Below, piece after piece: positions 23,120 through 34,519 of a stretch of 64,000 bases of DNA. The translations under genes were made by a program, and so were the position numbers. The notes beneath the pieces are model-generated. The model did no database searches, was not told the DNA's origin, and was given only the letters and a program-made list of their open reading frames with translations. Each line of letters starts with the position of its first letter. Positions within the stretch are counted from its first letter, which is position 1. The DNA comes from Mangifera indica (lineage: Eukaryota; Streptophyta; Magnoliopsida; Sapindales; Anacardiaceae), in NCBI RefSeq assembly GCF_011075055.1, contig NC_058149.1, forward strand, positions 4,284,449-4,348,448. The letters run 5' to 3'.

Positions 23120-23436
23120 TTAACATAATTTTTTTTAATAAGCAATTAGATATACCACTTGTTTCTCCTATTTATTTTATTATTTTCTTTACATTTTTAT
23201 TGTATATATATTTCATATTTTAGAAAACTATAACTCAACTATTATTTATTAAATACGATATATTTATAAATGAATTTTTTTTTTATAATATGTTCAAATC
23301 ATAATCTATACCAAACCAAACCATATTATTTTAGTTTAGTTTAGTTTGCTTTAAAAAAAATTTTCAAACATTTTTTTATTAAAGTTTGGCTTGAAAAGTC
23401 TTTAAACCACATCAAACCAGATCGTACACATCCCTA
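22915..23436. repeat. AT-rich MITE-like repeat (copy 2)
   Basis: Related to the repeat at 1-396. The right end reads ACATCAAACCAGATCGTACA and then CATCCCTA, resembling a hAT-type terminus (TAGGGATGTG on the other strand). The left terminus is not clear. A (TA)n run lies near 23085-23110. It abuts a MULE transposase remnant. Confidence 0.5.
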
Positions 23437-23880
23437 CCCAAAATAATCTCTCAATAACCTTTGTTTTAGTATACCTAACACACATGTATCCTTTAAGATG
23501 TTGGTTACAAAAACTGTGGTGGATAATAGGAAAAACGTTGGTAATAGCAATGTTGATTGCATTTTCCCAATGTGCAATAATAGATAGGTCATGAAGGCCA
23601 CCAATGCACCTATGTAACCCCCTTGTAAACAAAGTTCATGTCTTTGTTTCTACCTTTCTACTAATATCAAACACCACCAAATAATTCTGATTATTACCAT
23701 CTCTCCTTATAACTATAAAAAGTATCTCGTGGTACTTGTCTTTAAAAAATGTATCATTAATGCAAATCACGAAATGACAATATTCTCATAACATTTTTAT
23801 TAAGCACCTTAAAATCATGAAAAAAAAACCAAAACCAATTAAACTCATTTGTCTTACTATGTGTCAACGTGTTAGGATTA
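23437..23880 (-). pseudogene. MULE (Mutator-like) transposase remnant
   Basis: Minus-strand translation gives ICINDTFFKDKYHEILFIVI and RRDGNNQNYLVVFDIS (about 23790-23660), then GGLHDLSIIAHWENAINIAI, FPIIHHSFCNQHLKGY (to about 23450). These are the DGTFLKGKY, GNNxxYPLAF and FPxAHHxxCxxHL motifs of the MULE catalytic domain, with the first catalytic D replaced in the readable frame (IND) and frameshifts. The zinc finger and N-terminus are not visible. Confidence 0.75.
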
Positions 23881-24922
23881 TGTAATTCAAGGTTATAACA
23901 TTACTCTAGTAAAAATATAAAAGACTCCTCTCGTGAAACTCTTAGTGCATTTAAAGTCCAAGTCTCGACACACCAGACTTGTGTGTTGGACCCTTAGGTG
24001 TTTGTACTAAGGTTAGTGCCCTAGAGTCAATTCCTATGATAATACAAGTTTATTAATAAAGGTCACATTTGTAATTTATTATGACATTCTTTATCTATAA
24101 AACATATTAATATATGTTTAGATAATATCCTAAGAATAGTTTAATAGTGAAAAAAGGGATCAATGTTTAGCACCTAATTATGAGAACCCTATGTGTGCAA
24201 TAGGTGGTTGTTCTTAAAACGTCTATAACTATGATTTTTTTTTTACCAAGGGTATGAGTAATAGTGATAGAGTTATCATAATGTTGAACGATCTCATCGA
24301 AAGTGATAATAGTTCTCGCGTGTCAAAATTGTTTGTTGACGACTTGGTACAACACATAGATGTACGTTATAGACTGTTTACCAGATTGACCCACAAAGAA
24401 AATTTCATATGGATTATTGCTCCAGTGTTTATGAAAAATATCCACTTAGTTAACGGAGATACATGTGATTAGATATGTTAATTAGATCAGGTTGGCCTAC
24501 GACCTTACCTAAAGCATGGAAAATGACACAGCTTAGAAGGGCACGACCCACTATTGTAGCAAGTTGTGCTAGGGGCCAGTTTGACTCGACCTATAACCGT
24601 TCACAAAATAAATTTAAAAAAATATCTTTAAGGTTGCAGTAACGATTAGGCCATGCTAGCAGCCTTCAACGACTACTGGCCAGACCATTAGTCGTTGGAG
24701 GTTTTAAATTTTTTTTTTTTCCTTTTTTTTCTATATAAAATTACTCTCCCCACTATCTAAACCATACACATCCAACCTAATTTCTCAATCTCTCATTCTC
24801 TCTTTACATTCGTTTTTTGAATCCCTTTCACATTCAACATTTTGTTTATTTAATTTTAATATTTCAATAATTAATTTTTCTCTACATTGTATCCATTCAA
24901 TTTTTGTATTAACTTTTTAGAA
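23881..24922. other. Unassigned sequence, possibly decayed transposon
   Basis: A 72-residue open frame (24254-24472) is unlike any family I know and is probably chance. The part from 24540 to 24720 (GGGCACGACCC, GGGCCAGTTTGACTCGACC, CCGTTCA) is reminiscent of hAT 5' regions, but termini are not found. Otherwise nothing. Confidence 0.35.
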
Positions 24923-26992
24923 TGTAGCCCATACCAAGCTTGTAGAAAAACTTAGTTTTCCTACATTTAAACACTCTGGGCCTTATAAACTCCAATGGTT
25001 GAATAACTGTGGAGATATTAAGGTGAATAAACAAATGATGGTGGCTTTATCTGTGGGTAGGTATCAAGATCAGGTTTTGTGTGATGTAGTACTCATACAT
25101 GCCAATCATATTTTCTTGGGTAGGTCGTGGCAATATGATAGAAAAGTGACATATGCTAGGTTTAAAAATAGGTATTTCTTCATGATGAATAATAAGTTAA
25201 TAACCCTTGTACCTTTGTCACCAAAACAAGTTTATGATAATCAAGTGAGGAGAAGAGAGATGTTTGATGAAAAGAAAGAAAGTGAGAGTGAGAAGAAAAG
25301 AGAAAATTTGAGTGAGGAAGAGAAAAGAGAAAGTGGGACCGAAAAGAAGAGAAAAGAAAAGAAAAGTGAGAAATTCGACATTGAGAAAGAAGAGGGAGAG
25401 CCAAAAAATGAGCGGGAAAAAAGAGCTTTTATGCAAAAGCGAGTGATATGAAGGTAGCCTTTATGATTAAATAATATTTATTATTGTTGGTCCACAAAGA
25501 ATAATTTTTGTTTTCCACTAACGTTGACCATTCTCTTCCTTGTGTGTTTGTTTCTCTTTTGCATGAGTTGAAGACATATTCCTTAAGAAGATTTTAGATG
25601 AATTGCTACCAATTTGTGGGATTGAGCACTAGATTAATTTCATATCTAGAGTGATGACATCTAATCTCCCAACCTATAGAAGTAATCCTGAAGAGACAAA
25701 AGAGCTTTAGAGGCAAGTGGAAGAGCTATTGAAGAAAGGATACGTAAGGGAAAACATGAGTCCATGTGCAGGATGTACGTTGACTACCAAGTCATCAATA
25801 AAATAACTGTAAAGTATCACTATTTCATACCTAGGCTAGATGATATGCTTGATGAATTACATGGATCATGTATCTTTTCAAAAATTGATTTAAAAAGTGG
25901 ATATCATCAAATTAGGATGAAAGAAAGTGATGAATGGAAAACTGTCTTTAAAACCAAACATGGCTTATATGAGTGGTTGGTAATGCCATTTGGTTACTAA
26001 CGTACCTAATATGTTTATGAGGTTAATGAACCATGTCTTGAGTGCATTTATAAGGAAGTTTGTAATCATCTATTTTGATGATATACTCATTTATAGTCGT
26101 AGTATAGATGAGCATAAATGACACGTGTGTGATGTTTTGCTTGTGCTTAGGAAATAAAGATTGTTTGGTAATCTTAAGAAGTGTTCTTTTCGCACTGACC
26201 AGGTTGTGATCCTAGGATTTGTGGTCTCATCTAAAGGGATTAAAATAGATGAGGAGAAGGTCAAGGCTATTCGAGAATGGTCGAAATTTACTTCCATTAC
26301 TAAGGTTAGGAGTTTCTGTGGTCTAGCTAGTTTCTATAGGAGATTTGTGCAAGACTTTAGTACACTAGTTGTACCATTAACTGAAATAATTAAAAAGAAT
26401 GTAAGGTTTAAGTAGGGTGAGGAACAAGAACATGCATTTGCTTTGATTAAAGATAAGTTAAGTACTACACCTTTACTTCTTTTACCTGATTTTTCTAAAT
26501 TGTTCAAAGTTGAGTGTAATGCTTCAAGTATAAGCATTGATGCTATTTAGATTGAGGAAACAAGCCCATAGTATTTTTCAGTGAGAAACTCAATGGGGCT
26601 ACCTTGAAGTACCCTACTTATGATAAGAAGTTTTATGCTTTAGTAAAGGCATTGGAGACACGACAACATTACCTTTTGCCATATGAGTTCGTCATCCAAA
26701 CAAGTCATGCGTCCTTAAAACATTTAAAGGGACAAGGTATGTTGAATAAGAGACATGCCAAGTGAGTTGAATTCATAGAAAAATTTCCTTATATCATCAA
26801 TTACAAGCAAGGTAAGGAAAATGTTGTGGCAGATGCATCATCACACAGGTATACTCTAATCTCAACTTTAGGTACTAAGTTGCTTAGGTTTGAGTATATC
26901 AAGGATTTGTATGTGACTAATGTAGCTTTTTCAGTATTTATGATGCTTTTGAGAAAGTTGCATTTGGTAAGTTTTATAGGCATAATGGATGT
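24923..26992 (+). pseudogene. Gypsy fragment A3: protease and RT-RNase H remnant of A family
   Basis: Homologous to the middle of element A: protease part with NNCGDIKVNKQMMVALSVGR and LGRSWQYDRKV (24999-25200), a charged linker, RT with [20 protein letters not shown] and [15 protein letters not shown] (25764-26000), then [20 protein letters not shown] (about 26310-26370) and RNase H fragments to 26990. No LTR is present. The hAT element begins at 26993 within the sequence that should lead into the integrase finger; the integrase half is not found on the other side. Confidence 0.83.
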
Positions 26993-27127
26993 TAGGGGTG
27001 GATTTGAGCCGAGCCTGCTCGAGTTCAAAATCGAGATCGATTCGATCAAGCCTGAAATGAGCTAGATATTAACGAGCTCAACCTTCAGTATTCAGAGAAA
27101 CCGAGCTCGAGCCTGAGCATGAACTGT

Positions 27128-27282
27128 AAGCGGAGCAGCTCGTCAAGGCTCGTGAGCTGAGCGCTTGACTAAGCTAATGAGCTTATCAGCTTGTCTAGGC
27201 TCATGATCTGATCAGCTCGTCTAGGCTCACGAGTGGAGCAGCTCGTATCGACTTGTGAGTCGAGTAGCTTGACTCAACTCGC
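27128..27282 (+). repeat. Six-unit 26-bp array near the hAT terminus
   Basis: Units start at 27128, 27154 (25 bp), 27179, 27205, 27231 and 27257. The common core is GAGCxGAxCAGCTCGTCxAGG followed by CTCGT-like ends. Subterminal arrays of short motifs are binding sites for transposase in well-studied hAT elements; that role here is inference. Confidence 0.8.
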
Positions 27283-27498
27283 AAGCCGATTCTTATTTAA
27301 CCAAAAACGGTGTAGTTTTTGGTTAAATGAAAAGGGAACAAAATTTGCTTCCTTTCTTTCACTTGTTTTTGTTTCTTCAGTTGCGTAACTCTTCTCCAAT
27401 AACTGCTCTCCAGTTCTAGTTCCAGAGTACAGCTTAGCCCTCTTCAATCTTAAGTTCTGACCTAGTTTCTCCGTTGACAAAGGTTTCTCAAGGTGAAA

Positions 27499-27618
27499 TG
27501 GTTCGATTCAAGTGTTCTCATGTGCCAATACAAGATTTGTCCAGTGATGGGGATTTCGACAGTGAGAAGTTTGACGACGACGACGACGGTGACATTGACG
27601 ACACAAATATATTTTAGG
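27499..27618 (+). CDS. Short acidic reading frame, possible first hAT exon
   Basis: ATG at 27499 opens a 39-codon frame starting MVRFKCSHVPIQDLSSDG and containing an aspartate run (FDDDDDGDIDD), closing at TAG. It lies downstream of the hAT promoter region and upstream of the BED exon, so it could be a leader exon or a short chance frame. No family recognised. Confidence 0.25.
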
Positions 27619-27835
27619 TTTGTGTTTTTCCATTTTTTTCACTTTCAATTTGTTAATTTTTGCCTTAAATTGATTGAACCCTAACTTTGGAATTAGGGTT
27701 TCTGAATTGAGGGTTTCTTTGTTGTATCACGAATTTTATTTGCCTAGGGGTTCAGATAAATGTCCATATGTGGTTTTGTTATCTTTCATTAGTTCTATCT
27801 ATGGATTCTTTGCATAAGCAAAAGAGTGGGTAGTA

Positions 27836-28150
27836 TACTGTCCTGTTAAAAATACTAATTACCTATTTGGTCGATTAAGATTTTCACAAATGATTGCAAC
27901 TTGTTCCATTGCCTTGATGTCAGAGTTATTGATATTGGCAAGTTACTGAATCAATATAAAGAAGCCTTATAAATTTTGTTATTGATATTGGCAAGTATAT
28001 TGTCCTGTTAAAAGTACTAATTACCTACTTGGTCGATTAAGATTTTCACAAATGATTGCAATTTGTTACATTGCCTTGATGTCAGAGTTACTAATATTGG
28101 CAAGTTACTGAATCAATATAAAAATACTACAATGAAGCTTTATAAATTTT
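27836..28150. repeat. 162-bp tandem duplication in hAT intron
   Basis: The phrase TCCTGTTAAA occurs at 27841 and 28003, followed in both by ACTAATTACCTA and GGTCGATTAAGATTTTCACA and later CCTTGATGTCAGAGTTA. Two units with small differences. Confidence 0.88.
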
Positions 28151-28792
28151 GTTTTGAATTTTGGAAATTGTCCTTTAACTAGTGATGGTCAATAATTTTT
28201 TATTGCACTAAATTCATGAGTAATAATGTGCTGTTATGATGAATGTTTGTTGTTTTCTTTGTAGGTATGTTCAATTTAATGTTTAGTGTTCTTTTTAAAG
28301 TTTAGGTTTAAGGTCAGTGTTTGGTATGTGAAACTTGTGTTTAAATTAAGTAGTTTAAGGGATACATTTAAAATAAAAGAGGATATGACCAAGTCAAATC
28401 ACGGAACTTTGATACTAGTTATTCTGTTTTTACTAGCGGGTTAGGTTTATCTATTTATGGAGACTGATTAGGTGGGAGGACATGAGTGAGATACAGTTGC
28501 AAAATCTCTTTCTGTTATAATACTAGAGATGAATGATGAGTTTTTATTTGCAAAACGAAACTTATCTTTCTGATCTGTTTATACTTGCTTGTCCATTTTT
28601 CTTTATCCTTGGTATAAACATGCCCTTACTTAAGTTTAGAAGTTAATCTGATTTCTAAATTTTGAGCCCTGGAAAATTTGCAATTTCAAATTTTAGATTA
28701 GTACTTGTATATTTTATTGTTTAATGTGATGCAATGCATGGTATCTTGAATTTGGACCTTTATACTATTATGTTGCTTTCTTTGACTAACTG

Positions 28793-29383
28793 TTGGCATG
28801 TGATTGTGATGTAGAATATGACGTCAAGAAGAGTAGAACCATTTGGAGCAAGTTGAGCTTCATCGCAAGCATCTACTGTAAGCATGATGGCTTCTTCTGT
28901 ATTTGCATCATTAAAAGAAAATCGGTGCAAATTAAAGCACCTATACTTATTGAAACGGTTGGAATTGATGATGTGGATATTGATTTAGCTGCAATAGGAG
29001 ATTTTGATGTCTCAGCTTCAAGTGAAAAAGCCGAAGCAACTGAACGTCGTGAAAGACAAACAGAAGCACCACCTTCTGTTATTCCATCTACTAAGAGGCG
29101 GAAAACATCAGCTGTTTGGGAGTGTTTTTATGAAGATATTTTTGTTACTATTGGAGATGCTACATATGCGGTTTGCAAGTATTGCCAGAAAAAGATGAAA
29201 TTGCAAAAGACCAAGGCTACTTCCCATTTGACACGACATATGGGTCAATGTATTGAAAGGAAGAAAGCAATGGGAAAGGACTTAGTCGTGGGGGGACAAA
29301 CTATTTTGGGTTTTGAGCGTTCAACCTTAGGGTTACCTACTCTAACTATGGTGAAAACAAAGACGAATTATGAGCATCCCAAG
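28793..29383 (+). pseudogene. hAT transposase N-terminal exon with BED zinc finger
   Basis: The frame contains an acidic region (DDVDIDLAAIGDFDVSAS), a basic segment STKRRKTSAVWECF and a BED finger with CKYCQKKMK and then SHLTRHMGQC, giving ligands C-x2-C and H-x3-H. BED fingers let hAT transposases bind their termini. The exon ends at a donor AAG|gttagt. The real start is uncertain; the first about 60 codons after 28793 may be intronic. The frame itself is intact but the rest of the gene is broken, and a LINE lies in the following intron. Confidence 0.8.
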
Positions 29384-29407
29384 GTTAGTTTGAGTTCAAT
29401 TAATAAT

Positions 29408-29418
29408 GTCTATTATTA
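29408..29418. repeat. Target duplication of LINE 1, left copy
   Basis: GTCTATTATTA, repeated exactly at 33257-33267. It defines the insertion of the LINE segment 29419-33256 into the hAT intron. Confidence 0.85.
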
Positions 29419-32400
29419 TTTTTTGGTAAATAATAAATTTATACCAAGGAGAAAAGGATATACAATGGCATATCTAAGACAAAACCCTTAGAAAGCCAAT
29501 CACAAGCATACCTAGGACACACCCCTAGGTTATGCCGAATCAAACACCCATAAACCAACTTTGAACAAAGCACATGGCATCAACATAAACCTAAAACAAA
29601 ACACATTACAAGTCAACATCACCCTACGACTATTCAAAAATTATATGAGGTATACCCCAATTGTTTGCAATTAACACATTTTCACTAGTCTTGTTAACCT
29701 TTTTCAAGCAAGATACTCTAACTCTAACACAATCTTGGATAAGCATTATAACTCTTTCCCTTGGTAATCCACCTCTTCCAAAGCAAATGTCATTCCTAGC
29801 CTTCCAAATGTGGTAGACGGTTGCCCCAAAGCATAGCTTACTCAAAATATTTTTGAAGCTATTCTCCTTCCATTTTTTGGCTAATTCCGCAATCAATGAA
29901 TCCTACGAACTGGAAATGAGTTGTTGATGGCAAAAATTAAGCATTCCATTCCAGATTTGGGTGCTAAAAGTACACCTAAAAAATAGGTGATCCATGCTTT
30001 CCGGATCCTCATTGCACAAAGGGCATACATTGTGGGATATAAGGCCGTTTCTTACTAACTTGTCCCTTGTCATTAGTTTACCTCTAATACCCAGCCATAC
30101 AATGAAAGAGTGTTTTAGGAAGTGCCTTTTAAACCATACAAGATTGTGCCAAATAACCTTGACTTTCCTACTTCTCATTACCTCCCATGCCGATTTGATA
30201 GAGAATATGCCATTAGTATTAAGGGACCATATTAAAGAATCCTCACCTCTCATTGGGCAGCAAGGGAGAGCTTCCTTTATCTCCATAAGGTGGCAAGAAT
30301 TAGCCACTGGCCATTTCCACCCATGCTCATCAATGACTTCACTTACTAAAGCATTCTTAGGGATTCCCGAATCATAGATAACCTGGGTACCATACTTATC
30401 CAATAACGGTCCAAAGGGGTACCAATTATCAAGCCAAAGAAAAGTGTTTTCCCCATTGCCAATGATTTTCTTGAACTTAGTCTTCATTTGTTCCCTAAGG
30501 CCGAGAATCTTCCTCCAAACCCATGAGCTTTCATTATTCGGTTTGATCTCCCAAAAACATTTACCTCTAAGCTTGTTTGCCTTAATCCATTCCACCCAAA
30601 GTGAATTCCCTTTATCAAGGAGGATTTTCCACACATTCTTAATGATGGCAGCCTTATTCCAAGCTTTGCACCTCATAATGCCAAGACCACCCTCCACTTT
30701 AGAAACATATACCTCATCCCAAGCAACTTTAGCCTTTTTCCCATCCATAGAAGCACCACTCCAAAGAAAGTTCCTTAAAATTCCATCAATCTCCTTATGA
30801 ACACTTGAAAGAAGAATAAAAATAGATGACCAATACACTTGAATGCTAAATAGGACAACCTTGATAAGTAAAAGTCTACCCGCATAAGATAAGAATTTGT
30901 TATGCCAAGAAGAAATTCTCCCAACAATCTTATGAATGAGTAGCTTGCAATCACTTCTTTTAAGCTTTGAAGAAGTTATTGGTACCCCTAGATACTTGAA
31001 AGGCAATTCTCCCATCTCTATATTGATGAAATCCGAGAGTTTGATCTTCTCCTCTTGGGGAATCCCGGAGAGGTATATGTTGCTTTTGTTGCAATTCATT
31101 TGGGGTCCGGACCATTCATGAAAAAGAATTAAGGATCTTTTCATGAGAGCAATAGAATCAACATCTGCCCTACAAAACAAGATAAGGTCATCGGCAAAGC
31201 ACAAATGAATTAAATTGTTCTTCTTACATTTCCAATGATGACCAAAAGAAGGAATGTTCTTGAGTTCTCCAAGCATGCAGGAAAGGATTTCCATTGCCAT
31301 GACAAATAGGTAAGGGGATAACGGGTCCTCTTGTCTAAGACCATGAGAGCTCTTGAAGAATCCCACCAATTCACCATTTATTCCCAAGGAGAAAGAAAGA
31401 GTTGTGATGCAACTTCTAATCTAACCAATGAATTTTCCATGAAAGCCAATTGCTTCAAGGATAGCAAGGATGAAGTCCCAATGAACCGTGTCATATGCCT
31501 TCAAAAGAACAATCTTCATAGCACACTTCTTGTCTTTGCTCATTCTATGGTAATTATGCATGAGGTCTTGACACAACATTATGTTCTCTCCAATGCATCG
31601 TCCTCCCACAAATGCTCCTTGGGCTTTATCAATGAAATTCGGGAGAATGACTTTGAGCCGATTTGCAAGGATCTTAGAAATGCATTTGTAGATGGTATTA
31701 CAACAAGCTATCGACCTATAATCCTTACACCTTGAAGAGTTAGCAACCTTAGAGACAAGAGCTAAGATAGTACAATTTACCTCTTTAAGTAGATGGCCCG
31801 AAGAAAAAAAGTGCTGGATAGCGTTAACCACATCACTCCCCACAATCTCCCAAGCAACTTTAAAGAAGAAAGCACCATACCCATCCAGCCCCGAAGCTTT
31901 ATTGTTGTCTATGGCAAAAATGATGGATTTGATTTCCTCCTCCTCCACTTCCTTGATCATGTTCTCCTTTTCTTGAAGCTCTAATTGGAAATTTAGCAGC
32001 CTTCGAATTTCCTCAACATTAGAATTGCATGAATCCGAGGAGTTGAGGACTTTCTTGAAATAGCTAACTAATTCCTTCTTTACATCTTCCATATTACTCA
32101 CAAAGGTCCCATCATCTAGGCACACACCATTGATAGAGTTCCCACTCCTACGAGCTTTGATGCATTTGAAGAAAAATTTTGTATTTTGATCTCCTTCTTG
32201 AAGCCAATGAACTTTAGCTTTTTGGCAGGCTAGAGATTCTTCAGCTCCACAAAGACTTGTGTAGTTCTCCAACCAAACCTTTTCTTCCTTAGCTAAGTCT
32301 TTATTTAATGGGTTGCTTTGGAGTCTATTTTGAACATTCTTCAGCCTATCTTTTGCTTCTTCCACCTTTTCTGAAATTCTCCAAAACCCCTCCCTATTTA

Positions 32401-33256
32401 GCCTCCTTAAATCTCCTTTTAATCTCTTAAGCTTGCTAATGAGATTATACATAGGGCTGCCTTCAATGTCCTCTTTCCAAGCCTCCTTCACTATATTAAG
32501 GAAACTTTTATGAGTTGCCCACATGTTGTAGAATTTAAATGGGACCTTCCTTCTTTTTTCACAACCTCCATAAGTCACAATACAAGGGGAATGGTCAGAG
32601 ATGGAAGGGTTGAGAAAGTTGGCTAAGGATTCCTCAAAAGCATCTTTCCAATGTTCATTTACTAGGGCTCTATCCAACTTGCAAGCTATCTTCTTATGTC
32701 CTTCACTACAATTACTCCAAGTGAGCTGATTTCCCATATACCGAAGATCATCTAGGTTTGCTTCCCCACAACACTTGTTTAAGTCATCACAATAAGTATC
32801 TCCCCATGACACCCCTCCAATTTTCTCATTCAGACCCCTAATTGTATTGAAGTCGCCCATAATTAGCCACGGTTTCTTCCCCATCTGATTAGAGAACCTA
32901 ATTATTTCCTTCCATAGCCTTCTTCTTTCCAATGGTTGGTTATGCCCGTAGACTATAGTTACAGCTATAAGAATGTTCTCCTTTACTAACCAAGCCTCCC
33001 CATGAATGAATTGAAGGTTTTTCTCTATAACATTCAATCTGATGGTTTCCTTATTCCATCCTAACCAAATTCTCCCATTAGGGTGCATATCATTATTATT
33101 AGCATACTCCCACTCATTCCAAATTTTACCATTCACTCTACTTAAGTTATCATTCCCCACTTTAGTTTCCAGCACAGCCATTAATTCAATGTTATTATAC
33201 TTGATGAAGTGTCTTACCTCCCTTTGCTTGATAGGAGCATTGAGGCCCCTAATATT
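29419..33256 (-). mobile_element. LINE 1 (L1-type), truncated at the start of ORF2
   Basis: A T-run at 29419-29424 on the plus strand is the poly(A) end. The element runs on the minus strand from the NIRGLNAP start of ORF2 to the 3' UTR, between exact 11-bp duplications. ORF1 is absent, the usual result of 5' truncation during target-primed reverse transcription. Confidence 0.88.
29630..33256 (-). pseudogene. LINE 1 ORF2: endonuclease, reverse transcriptase, zf-RVT
   Basis: The minus frame runs from about 33250. The endonuclease shows MAVLETKVGNDN, WLIMGDFNTIRG and SDHSPCIV. The RT shows NKASGLDGYGAFFFK, KDYRSIACCNTIYKCI, KAYDTVHWD, HGLRQEDPLSP and CFADDLILF. The C-terminus has the zinc-binding RT-associated region CPLCNEDPESMDHLFFRC. 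In-frame stops occur at about 31419 (Trp position) and 29902. Motif A reads KIVLLKAYD, with Val where the catalytic Asp is expected, and the LRQGDPLSP motif has Glu for Gly. The FADD box is intact. Confidence 0.87.
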
Positions 33257-33343
33257 GTCTATTATTACTATGAAATTGTTATGAAATTAATTGATAGAAC
33301 TTAAGGTCGTAATATACAACTGCAAATAGGTATTTTCAAGAAG
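33257..33343 (+). other. hAT remnant between two LINE insertions
   Basis: Holds the right copy of the 11-bp duplication (33257-33267) and the left copy of a 39-bp direct repeat (33305-33343) that recurs at 34509-34547. The 39-bp unit includes hAT coding text for RYFQE. Confidence 0.8.
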
Positions 33344-33896
33344 GATTCCCAATGGCACTTGTTATGTAGCTGAGTCCTTTTGGAGACCAAAACTCAAGAG
33401 GAATGCCATACAATCTAACCCAAATAGCCACCTTCTTTACATCATTGATCATCATGGGAAGGTTTGTAGTCCATTTCCTAATAATGAAAGGTTGTCCACC
33501 AATAGTTAGTTGTCCTACTTCCACCACTCTAGAAACTCCATCCATATCTTGGAATTTAAGAATAAAGACTCCTTGGCCAGAGGTCATAACCTCACTAAGG
33601 CCATAGGAAGCCCATATTTTCTCAAGTGTTCTTTTAACAGTCAAGAATGGAGGTCTTTTGCCAAGGAAAAAACCAACCGCACAGGTTCTCCATTTTGCAG
33701 CACCCTCTTCCGCAATTTCTAGTGGAGGAGCAACACACACACGCCCCTTTCCATCTCTTCCTTTAGGCTCAAAATATTCCAACTTAGCACATGACTTCTT
33801 TGGGGAGAAAAGGGAGCTCCAAGAAGCCTTATTATCCTTTTCACCAACGGAATCCAAGGAAGCTTCAGTAGTCTTTTCCAAACCAGAAGAAGACAT
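33336..33896 (-). pseudogene. LINE 2 ORF1 fragment (DUF4283-type)
   Basis: 187 codons starting MSSSGLEKTTEASLDSVGEK, with GRVCVAPPLEIAEEGAAKWR, FFLGKRPPFLTVKRTLEKIW and WVRLYGIPLEFWSPKGLSYI. This is the DUF4283 domain of plant LINE ORF1 nucleic acid-binding proteins. The CCHC knuckle expected after it is missing. The stop codon is supplied by the flanking hAT sequence. The same protein region occurs in LINE 3 at 50607-51200. Confidence 0.83.
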
Positions 33897-34508
33897 ACTA
33901 AAAAAGGTAATGGATGATTGAGGAAATAGGGAGGGAGGAAAAAAAAAAAGGATGAGGATTGACTAACTGAAACTATGAAAAACAACCTGTAAAAACAGAG
34001 CAGACCAAAGGCACATCAAACTAAACTATCCCGAAAAAGGAAAGGGGAAAACTGTCACGAAAATAAAAACAGTATGCATCAAAGAGGAAATAGTGCAAAC
34101 CACAAGCAACAGCTTCAAAATTTGAATTTCAGGAGAGAAGGAAAACCAGCAACACCAAACAAGCTACAAAGCTTAAATGGAAAAGAAAAAAACACCGGAA
34201 ATGAAAAACAAATAACCGAAACTGGGTTGAGTTTGACACCGGAAACCTTAAAAGAGACATGCACTAGAAAAAGCACCTTCAAAATAAGAATAAAGAGACT
34301 CCAAAGCAATCACCATTTGAAAGAAAGAAAGAGAGATTAAAGCAGCAACCGGAGGAGGCGGAGGAGTCGGTGACCTTGGTCACCGGACCGGAGGATAGAA
34401 CTTAAGGGATACCAATACAGCTGAGAATGAAGGACACAAAACTAAATGGAGAAGGAAAATAGGAAAGGTGTTTAAAAATATTTGATGATATAACAAAATT
34501 AATTTCTG
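33344..34508 (-). mobile_element. LINE 2: 5' piece only (5' UTR and most of ORF1)
   Basis: The minus strand carries a LINE 5' UTR (34508-33897) and ORF1 start at 33896. There is no poly(A) and no ORF2. The piece is flanked by a 39-bp direct repeat of hAT sequence (33305-33343 and 34509-34547). Its 5' UTR parallels the 5' UTR of LINE 3 at 35909-36331, so both belong to related families. Confidence 0.82.
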
Positions 34509-34519
34509 GGTCGTAATAT

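Noticed and set aside
27499..27520. GGTTCGATTC resembling a tRNA B box
   Set aside because: No cloverleaf or A box can be drawn around it.
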